NCBI RefSeq assembly: GCF_000170895.1
Contig: NZ_ABCS01000006.1
Location: forward strand, 114,488 to 178,487
Source of the DNA: Plesiocystis pacifica SIR-1
GTDB taxonomy: Bacteria > Myxococcota_A > Polyangia > Nannocystales > Nannocystaceae
Length of the DNA stretch: 64,000 nt
Direction of reading: 5' to 3'
Part shown: piece by piece, positions 58,048 through 64,000 of the stretch
Position numbering within the stretch: position 1 is the stretch's first letter
Layout of the letters: every line of letters begins with the position of its first letter
The notes under the pieces: model-generated
Told to the model about the DNA's origin: nothing
Database searches by the model: none
Seen by the model: only the letters and a program-made list of their open reading frames with translations
Position numbers and translations under genes: made by a program

Positions 58048-61000
58048 TTGGTTCTCGCCCGGTTCAACCAGTTCAACCCCGCCGTCCGGCAATGGTTCGA
58101 GGCCGCCTTCCCCGGCGGACCGACCCGCGCGCAGCAGCTGGGTTGGCGACCGGTGCTCGACGGCGAGTCGACGCTCTTGCTCGCGCCCACGGGCTCGGGC
58201 AAGACCCTGGCCGCCTTCCTGGTCGCCATCGACCGCCTGATGTTCGAGCAGGCCCCGGCCCCCGCGGGTGAGCGCGAGGGCGTGTCGATCCTCTACCTCT
58301 CCCCCCTCAAGGCCCTCGGCGTCGACGTCGAGCGCAACCTCCGGGCGCCCATCGCCGGGATCCGAGCGGTCGCCCAGCGCGAGGGCCTCGAGCACCGCGT
58401 CCCCACGGTGGCGATCCGCTCCGGCGACACCCCCCAGCGCGAGCGCGCCCGCATGCTCCGGCACCCGCCGGACATCCTGATCACCACCCCCGAGTCCCTC
58501 TACCTGCTGCTGACCTCCCGCGCCCGCGAGACCCTGCGCGGCGTCTCGACGGTGATCGTCGACGAGATCCACTCGATGGTCGCCAGCAAGCGCGGCGCCC
58601 ACCTGTTCGCCTCCCTCGAGCGCCTCGAGGACGAGCGGGGCCGGCTCGCGGATGCCCCCGAGACCAAGCTCCAGCGCATCGGCCTGTCGGCGACGCAGCG
58701 CCCCCTCGACGAGATCGCCCGTCTGCTCGGGGGCTACGAGTCCGAGCACGCTCTCGACCCTGACCAGGCAGGCGAGCCGTCCCTGCGCCCCCGGCCCGTG
58801 ACCATCGTCGACGCCGGCCGCCGCCGCGCCCTCGAGCTGTGCGTCGAGGTCCCCGTGGAGGACATGGCGCGACTCAACCTCGGCGCCCCAACGCCAGCGG
58901 AGCCAAGCGAAGCGCCCGATCTCGACGCCATCCCCTCGGGCCCCGCCGCGGGCGCGGCCGCGGCCGTCGCCGCCGGCCAAGCGCCGACCAATTCGATCTG
59001 GCCGTCGATCCACCCCCGCCTCGTCGAGCTCATCGAGCAGCACCGCTCGACCATGCTCTTCGTCAACAACCGCTCCCTCGCCGAGCGCCTCAGCCAGGCC
59101 CTCAACACCCTCGCCGGCCGCGAGCTGTCCCTGGCCCACCACGGCAGCATCTCCAAGGAGGTCCGCGCCGTCGTCGAAGATCGGCTCAAGCGCGGCGACC
59201 TGCCGGCGATCGTTGCGACCTCCTCCCTGGAGCTCGGCATCGACATGGGCGCGGTCGACCTCGTGATCCAGATCGAGGCGCCGCCCTCGGTCGCCTCGGG
59301 GCTCCAGCGCGTGGGCCGGGCCGGGCACCAGGTCGACGGCATCTCCCGCGGGGTCATCATCCCCAAGTACCGCCACGACCTGCTGGCCTGCGCGGCGGTC
59401 ATCGACCACATGCGCGAGGGCCTGGTCGAGCCGACCTACTACGCCCGCAACCCCCTCGACGTCCTCGCCCAGCAGCTCGTCGCCATGGTCAGCGTCGAGA
59501 CCGGCACGGGCAGCACCGCCGCCAGCGTCGACGTCGACGCCCTGTTCGCTCGGGTCCGCCGCGCCGCGCCCTTCGCCGAGCTCAGCCGCCGGGCCTTCGA
59601 GAGCACCCTCGACATGCTCGCCGGGCGCTACCCCAGCAACGAGTTCGCCGAGCTGCGCCCGCGGCTGATCTGGGACCGCGTCGCCAACACCGTGACCGCG
59701 CGCAAGGGCGCCCAGCGCCTGGCCGTGACCAACCCCGGGACCATCCCCGACCGGGGCCTCTACGCCGTGTTCATGGTCGGCGAAGGCGGCGGCCCGGGCA
59801 CGCGGGTCGGCGAGCTCGACGAGGAGATGGTGTTCGAGTCCCGCGAGGGCGACGTGTTCGTGCTCGGCGCGAGCTCGTGGAAGATCACCGAGATCACCCG
59901 CGACCGCGTGCTCGTGACCCCAGCCCCGGGCGAGTCGGGGCGCATGCCCTTTTGGCACGGCGACGGCCCCGGGCGGCCCGTGGAGTTCGGCCGGGCGATC
60001 GGCGCCCTCGGCCGCGCCCTGGCCAAGCTCCCCCGGGACCAGGCGCAGGCGCGGCTCCAAGCGCAGCACGCCCTCGACCCCCTCGCCGCCCGCAACCTCG
60101 TCGACTACCTCGACGACCAGCGCGAGGTCACCGGCGTGCTGCCCAGCGACCGCACCCTCGTGCTCGAGCGCTGGATCGACGAGATCGGCGACTGGCGCGT
60201 GGCCTTGCTCTCGCCCTTTGGCGCCCGCGTCCACGCCCCCTGGGCCACGGCCGTGGCCGGTCGCCTGCGCGAGTTCGGCGGGGTCGAGGTCGATCTGCTG
60301 TGGACCGACGACGGCATGGCCTTTCGCCTGCCCGAGTCCGACGCGCCCCCGCCCATGGACCTGTTCTTCCCCGACCCGGACGACATCGAGCGCCTGGTCG
60401 TCGAGAACCTCGGGGGCTCGGCCCTGTTCGCGGCGCGCTTTCGCGAGAACGCGGCCCGGGCCCTGCTGCTGCCCCGGCGCCAGCCCGGCAAGCGCACCCC
60501 ATTGTGGATGCAGCGCAAGCGCTCGGCGGACCTGCTGAGCGTGGCCACGCGCTACCGCAACTTCCCGATCATCCTCGAGACCTACCGCGAGTGCCTGCGC
60601 GACGTGTTCGACCTGCCGGCCCTGCGCGAGCTCCTGCGCCAGATCCAGGACCGGCGCATCCGCGTGCGCGAGGTCGAGAGCCGCACGCCCTCGCCCTACG
60701 CCTCGGCCGTCGTGTTCACCTGGGTCGGCCAGTTCCTCTACGACGACGACCAGCCCCGGGCCGAGCGGCGCGCCCAGGCCCTCGCCCTCGACTACGCCCA
60801 GCTGCGCGAGCTCCTCGGCGACGCCGAGCTGCGCGAGCTCCTCGACCGCGACGCCATCGCCGAGGTCGAGCTGCTGCTCCAGCGCCTCGACCCGCGCCGG
60901 CACGTCCGCGACCGCGACCAGATCCACGACGCCCTGCGCGAGCTCGGGGACCTGAGCGTCGACGAGCTGCGCCAGCGCTGCGCCCCCGACATGCGCGACG

Positions 61001-62760
61001 CCCTCGAGGGCCACGTCGAGGCCCTGCTCGCGGCCCGGCGCGTCGCCGCGGTGACCGTCGCCGGCAGCCCTCGGCTGGTCGCGGCCGAGGACGCGGGCCG
61101 CTACCGCGACGCCATCGGCGTGGTCCCGCCCATGGGCCTCCCGCTGGCCTTCCTCGAAGCCACGGAGGACAGCGAAGCGCTCGTCGAGCTCGTCGCCCGC
61201 TACGCCCGGACCCACGCGCCCTTTCCCGCCGCCGCCCTCGCTACCCGCCTGGGCCTGGGCCTGGGCCCCGTGCGCGCCATCCTCGAGCGCCTGCAAGGGC
61301 GCGAGCGCGTGCTCGAGGGCGAGTTCCTGCCCGGCGGGCGCGAGCGCGAGTGGTGCGACGTCGAGGTCCTGCGCCGGCTCAAGCGCGCCTCCCTGGCCCG
61401 GCTCACCGCCGCCGTCGAGGCCGTCGAGGCCCGCCGCTACGCTCGCTTTTTGCCCCTGTGGCACCACCTCGACAGCCCCGCCGAGGGCCTCGACGAGCTG
61501 CTCGGCGCCATCGAGCAGATCCAGGGCGTGGCCATCCCCTTCGGCGACCTCGAGCGCGACGTGCTGCCGGCCCGGGTCCGCGCCTACTCGCCGGGCATGC
61601 TCGACCAGCTGTGCGCCATGGGTGAGCTGGTGTGGCGCGGGGTCGAGTCCGTGGGCAAGGACGACGGCCGCGTCGCGCTCTACCTGTCCGGCCACTACCG
61701 CGCCCTCGCCCCAGGCCCGCGCCCGGCCGACGATCGCCCCGCGGGCGAACTCCACCAGCGCATCCGCGCGACCTTGGCCGCGGGCGGGGCGATGTTCTTC
61801 GCCGACCTCGAGCGCAAGCTCGGCGGCTTCCAGGCCGAGCTCCTCGACGCGCTGTGGGCCCTGGTGTGGGCCGGCGAGGTCAGCAACGACACCTTCTCCC
61901 CGCTGCGCGCCCGGGCGCGCTCGTCCACGCGGGCTGCGTCTTCTCGGGGTCGCGGTCGCGGCCGGACTCGGCCTTCGCTCCACGGCGCCATGCACCTGCG
62001 CCGGGCCGGGCCGGCGGGCAGCGAGGGCCGCTGGTCCCTGCTGCCCGCCCTCGCCGAGGACGCGCCGAGCGAGACCGAGCGGGCCACGGCCCGGGCCGTG
62101 CAGCTGCTCGAGCGCTTTGGCGTGGTCACCCGCGAGGCCGTGCGCGGCTCGGGCCTGGCCGGGGGCTTCACCGCCTACTACCCGGTGTTCAAGGCCATGG
62201 AGGGCGCGGGCAAGATTCGCCGCGGCTACTTCATCGCGGGCATGGGCGGGGCGCAGTTTGGCCTGCCCGGCGCCGAGGATCGCCTGCGCGAAGACGACGG
62301 CGCCCCCGGCAGCGACCCCGCCGTGGTGCTCGCGGCCTGCGACCCGGCCAACGCCTACGGCGAGGCCCTGCCCTGGCCGCGGCGCGAGGGCGCGAGGCCC
62401 CAGCGCGCCCCGGGGGCCCACGTGGTGACCTGCGAGGGGCACCTGCTCGCCTGGCTGTCGCGGACCGAGAAGCACCTGCTGACCTTCCTCGACGCCGACG
62501 CCCACCCCGACCCGGCCGTCCGCGAGCGCCTCGGCGAGCGCCTCGTCCAGGGCCTGGTCGCCCTGCTTCGCCAACCCCAGGGTCGGCGCAAGGCCATGCT
62601 GCTCGAACGGATCGACGACGAGCCGGCCATCGCCCACCCCCTCGCGGCTGCGTTCGTGAACGCGGGCTTTCGCAAGACCCACGACGGCTTGCTGCGCCAG
62701 CGCGACCGCAGCTGGCAAGACGACGAGAGCGCTGCGCTGCGCGTCCTCGGCCTCTCCTGA
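58048..62760 (+). CDS. lhr: Lhr-family DEAD/H helicase, full length
   Basis: A 1570-residue helicase starting at TTG 58048. Walker A is APTGSGKT (46-53), motif II is DEIH (172-175), and the motif RVGRAGHQ follows in the second RecA domain. The core continues with a winged-helix and Lhr-specific domain (GELDEEMVFESREGDVFVLG). The C-terminal 700 residues are the Lhr-CTD found in the long form, which in some bacteria has uracil-DNA glycosylase activity. Length and plan fit E. coli Lhr (about 1540). It is a DNA repair enzyme with 3'-5' activity. It begins 10 bases after the lipoprotein gene, with no clear ribosome binding site of its own. Confidence 0.93.
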   Translation: MVLARFNQFNPAVRQWFEAAFPGGPTRAQQLGWRPVLDGESTLLLAPTGSGKTLAAFLVAIDRLMFEQAPAPAGEREGVSILYLSPLKALGVDVERNLRAPIAGIRAVAQREGLEHRVPTVAIRSGDTPQRERARMLRHPPDILITTPESLYLLLTSRARETLRGVSTVIVDEIHSMVASKRGAHLFASLERLEDERGRLADAPETKLQRIGLSATQRPLDEIARLLGGYESEHALDPDQAGEPSLRPRPVTIVDAGRRRALELCVEVPVEDMARLNLGAPTPAEPSEAPDLDAIPSGPAAGAAAAVAAGQAPTNSIWPSIHPRLVELIEQHRSTMLFVNNRSLAERLSQALNTLAGRELSLAHHGSISKEVRAVVEDRLKRGDLPAIVATSSLELGIDMGAVDLVIQIEAPPSVASGLQRVGRAGHQVDGISRGVIIPKYRHDLLACAAVIDHMREGLVEPTYYARNPLDVLAQQLVAMVSVETGTGSTAASVDVDALFARVRRAAPFAELSRRAFESTLDMLAGRYPSNEFAELRPRLIWDRVANTVTARKGAQRLAVTNPGTIPDRGLYAVFMVGEGGGPGTRVGELDEEMVFESREGDVFVLGASSWKITEITRDRVLVTPAPGESGRMPFWHGDGPGRPVEFGRAIGALGRALAKLPRDQAQARLQAQHALDPLAARNLVDYLDDQREVTGVLPSDRTLVLERWIDEIGDWRVALLSPFGARVHAPWATAVAGRLREFGGVEVDLLWTDDGMAFRLPESDAPPPMDLFFPDPDDIERLVVENLGGSALFAARFRENAARALLLPRRQPGKRTPLWMQRKRSADLLSVATRYRNFPIILETYRECLRDVFDLPALRELLRQIQDRRIRVREVESRTPSPYASAVVFTWVGQFLYDDDQPRAERRAQALALDYAQLRELLGDAELRELLDRDAIAEVELLLQRLDPRRHVRDRDQIHDALRELGDLSVDELRQRCAPDMRDALEGHVEALLAARRVAAVTVAGSPRLVAAEDAGRYRDAIGVVPPMGLPLAFLEATEDSEALVELVARYARTHAPFPAAALATRLGLGLGPVRAILERLQGRERVLEGEFLPGGREREWCDVEVLRRLKRASLARLTAAVEAVEARRYARFLPLWHHLDSPAEGLDELLGAIEQIQGVAIPFGDLERDVLPARVRAYSPGMLDQLCAMGELVWRGVESVGKDDGRVALYLSGHYRALAPGPRPADDRPAGELHQRIRATLAAGGAMFFADLERKLGGFQAELLDALWALVWAGEVSNDTFSPLRARARSSTRAASSRGRGRGRTRPSLHGAMHLRRAGPAGSEGRWSLLPALAEDAPSETERATARAVQLLERFGVVTREAVRGSGLAGGFTAYYPVFKAMEGAGKIRRGYFIAGMGGAQFGLPGAEDRLREDDGAPGSDPAVVLAACDPANAYGEALPWPRREGARPQRAPGAHVVTCEGHLLAWLSRTEKHLLTFLDADAHPDPAVRERLGERLVQGLVALLRQPQGRRKAMLLERIDDEPAIAHPLAAAFVNAGFRKTHDGLLRQRDRSWQDDESAALRVLGLS

Positions 62761-62894
62761 TCGTTGCCTTGCCCCCGCCTCGGGCTGCGCCAACGCGTCG
62801 CCTCCGCGAGCGCGCCCAAACGAGTTTGCGCCCGCCGCGTCAAGCCATGCCGCTAGAGGGTAGGTCTCCCGCGGCCCGCCCTGCATGGATTCGA

Positions 62895-62914
62895 AACCGT
62901 CAGGCACGACGGTT
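62895..62914. terminator. Short hairpin after lhr
   Basis: AACCGTC at 62895-62901 pairs with GACGGTT at 62908-62914, a 7-bp stem with a six-base loop. It lies 135 bases beyond the lhr stop and overlaps the first of two CACGAC direct repeats, so it may be an operator rather than a terminator. Confidence 0.4.
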
Positions 62915-62980
62915 GAGCGACCCAACACGACAGTTGCACAGTGGTTCAATTCACGTATTCGGTGTAGGCATTGAATGCAC
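62905..62980. promoter_or_regulatory. Possible operator region before His/Asp-rich lipoprotein
   Basis: CACGACGGTTG at 62905-62915 and CACGACAGTTG at 62926-62936 are 11-bp direct repeats with one mismatch, 21 bp apart, i.e. two helical turns. Just downstream, TTCAAT at 62945-62950 and ATTGAA at 62970-62975 form an inverted repeat. Candidate promoter hexamers nearby are TTGCAC (62934) and TTGAAT (62971). Together they suggest a regulated promoter for the gene at 63007. Confidence 0.4.
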
Positions 62981-63006
62981 TTGGTCGAGCGCTATGGTGG
63001 CGACCC

Positions 63007-63696
63007 ATGCCCAAGATGTGGAAGCTCCAAACCCTGGCGTACCCGCTCGCGGCCGCCCTTGCCTTGACCCCCCTTGCCTGCACCACCGACGAAGAGGACG
63101 ACCACGGCGACGAGCATGGCGACCACGACGACGAGCACGACCATGACCACGAGACCGAGATCATCTCGCGCGTCCAGCTGACCTTCACGCCCACCGCGGG
63201 CGGCGACCCCCTCGTGTTCGCCTTCTCCGACCCCGACGGTGACGGCGGCGTGTCGGGTACGGCCGACGCCATCACCCTGGCCGCGGACACGACCTACACC
63301 CTCTCGATCGAGTTCATCAACGACCTCGAGGATCCCTCGGAGGACATCACCGAGGAGATCGCCGAGGAGGCCGAGGAGCACTTCGTGCTGATCGCCGGCG
63401 ACGGCATCAACGGCCCCGCCGGCGCCGGCGCGATGGTCCTCGCCACCCACGCCTACGCCGACGTCGAGTCGGACCACGGCGGCAACGCGGTCGGCGACGA
63501 TCTGCCCGTGGGCCTCATCAACGAGGTCTCGACCACGGCCACCGGCACCAGCGAGCTGCGCGTGATGCTCCGCCACCTCCCCGACGTCAACGGCGAGGCC
63601 CAAAAGAGCGCGGACATCCCCATGCAATTCGCCGACGGCGAGGCGCTGCCCGGCGACGTGGACGTCGACGTGACCTTCGAGTTCACCGTCGAGTAG
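63007..63696 (+). CDS. His/Asp-rich lipoprotein, possible metal-uptake partner
   Basis: A 229-residue predicted lipoprotein with lipobox TPLAC (Cys25). Directly after the Cys is a dense His/Asp/Glu cluster (DDHGDEHGDHDDEHDHDHE, about 32-50), apt for metal binding. The mature domain has phrases RVQLTFTPTAGG, FSDPDGDGGVSG, YTLSIEFINDLEDPSEDITEEI and LRVMLRHLPDVNGEA. These match a lipoprotein family common in Bacteroidetes that is often annotated as a type 1 periplasmic-binding-fold protein and found beside TonB-dependent receptors. A role in metal acquisition is inferred from the cluster and that context. Confidence 0.8.
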   Translation: MPKMWKLQTLAYPLAAALALTPLACTTDEEDDHGDEHGDHDDEHDHDHETEIISRVQLTFTPTAGGDPLVFAFSDPDGDGGVSGTADAITLAADTTYTLSIEFINDLEDPSEDITEEIAEEAEEHFVLIAGDGINGPAGAGAMVLATHAYADVESDHGGNAVGDDLPVGLINEVSTTATGTSELRVMLRHLPDVNGEAQKSADIPMQFADGEALPGDVDVDVTFEFTVE

Positions 63697-63715
63697 AGTC
63701 CGCCCCTCGACCTCC

Positions 63716-64000
63716 ATGGTCCCACTCCTTCCAAGGCTGCTTTTGGCCATCTCGCTCGCGCCTGCGCCCGCCGCAGACGCGAGCGAGTCAATTGAAGAAG
63801 GGGACAACTCGACAGCTCGGCCAGAGTCCGACCCCGAGCCTGCCCCCGCTCCGGCCCCTGCCCCCGCCTGTGACGGCGTGTGGGAGGCCGAGGTCGTCGA
63901 CGCCGACGCGGAAGAGGCCGTCCCCGACGCCCTGCTGGTCCTCGACCGACCCGGCGCGGCGAACCCCGAGGCGGCGCGTCGCTACGTCCGGAGCGGGTGG
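63716..64000 (+). CDS. Partial secreted protein, possibly an outer-membrane receptor
   Basis: A reading frame begins with ATG 63716, 19 bases after the metal-lipoprotein stop, and runs off the right edge (95 codons seen). A signal peptide (MVPLLPRLLLAISLAPAPAA) is followed by a Pro/Ala/Glu linker and then CDGVWEAEVVDADAEEAVPDALLVLDRPG. The last stretch resembles the N-terminal carboxypeptidase-like (CarboxypepD_reg) domain of TonB-dependent receptors, which would fit the neighbour. The rest lies outside the window, so this is tentative. Confidence 0.6.
   Translation, partial: MVPLLPRLLLAISLAPAPAADASESIEEGDNSTARPESDPEPAPAPAPAPACDGVWEAEVVDADAEEAVPDALLVLDRPGAANPEAARRYVRSGW

Noticed and set aside
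62816..62830. Sequence CAAACGAGTTTG resembling the core of the 1444-1480 palindrome
   Set aside because: Only the 12-bp centre is shared and the flanks do not pair well, so it is not called a second copy of the element.
57988..62949. A 1653-residue open frame on the minus strand opposite lhr
   Set aside because: It mirrors the codons of lhr in a GC-rich genome, is composed of Ala/Gly/Val/Arg/Leu without any domain, and the opposite strand carries clear helicase motifs.

Overview
The window is very GC-rich, gene-dense chromosomal DNA. It looks like a myxobacterium, most plausibly of the Nannocystineae type (Nannocystis/Plesiocystis/Enhygromyxa-like); this is inferred from composition and gene content, not from a marker gene. 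The clues are two proteins with MYXO-CTERM-like tails (Cys, glycine-rich hydrophobic helix, Arg cluster), about ten lipoproteins, most with Asp/Glu/Ser/Thr-rich linkers, two IgGFc-binding-protein-like lipoproteins, and a type II secretion operon with highly charged extensions. No rRNA, tRNA, CRISPR array, phage or plasmid module was seen. The only mobile-type gene is a REP-associated tyrosine transposase (RAYT) with two copies of a 20-bp repeat just upstream. Layout: 1-5.2 kb, a partial gene, a small lipoprotein, and a tightly coupled cassette of three unrecognised genes (1693-5225, minus). 5.3-9.9 kb, an MFS transporter, a large alpha/beta-hydrolase-like lipoprotein, a STAS-like protein and a small protein. 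10.4-13.8 kb, an operon of beta-propeller lipoprotein, YchJ-like SEC-C protein and DcsG-like ATP-grasp enzyme, then the RAYT. 13.8-22.1 kb, lipoproteins mixed with housekeeping genes (RhlE-type helicase, RsmE, class I amidotransferase, Tat-lipoprotein amidohydrolase). 22.2-38.8 kb, one long minus-strand operon: a sigma-54 response regulator followed by gspC-D-E-F-G-H-I-J-K-L-M-N, a complete type II secretion system (T2SS) except for the prepilin peptidase. 39-47 kb, a membrane protein, a sulfotransferase, a MYXO-CTERM protein, a LysM/MepA-type murein endopeptidase, an Ntn-hydrolase acylase and a Baeyer-Villiger-type monooxygenase. 47-54.7 kb, an MscS channel, a DUF2330 protein with a MYXO-CTERM tail, a GT-C-like membrane protein, an IgGFc-binding lipoprotein and a lipoprotein with a 24-nt coding minisatellite. 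54.8-64 kb, a PD-(D/E)XK-like protein, a propeller lipoprotein, a full-length Lhr helicase, and a His/Asp-rich lipoprotein followed by a gene cut off by the window end that may encode an outer-membrane receptor. How it fits together: much of the window concerns the cell envelope and surface. The T2SS would export folded periplasmic proteins, and MYXO-CTERM proteins in Myxococcus are known to depend on a T2SS to reach the surface, so the two tagged proteins here are natural clients. The lipoproteins would display globular domains on flexible acidic stalks. The least explained parts are the three-gene cassette at 1693-5225, the charged leaders and tails on GspI, GspK and GspN, the RAYT with its repeats, and the putative metal-uptake pair at the right edge.
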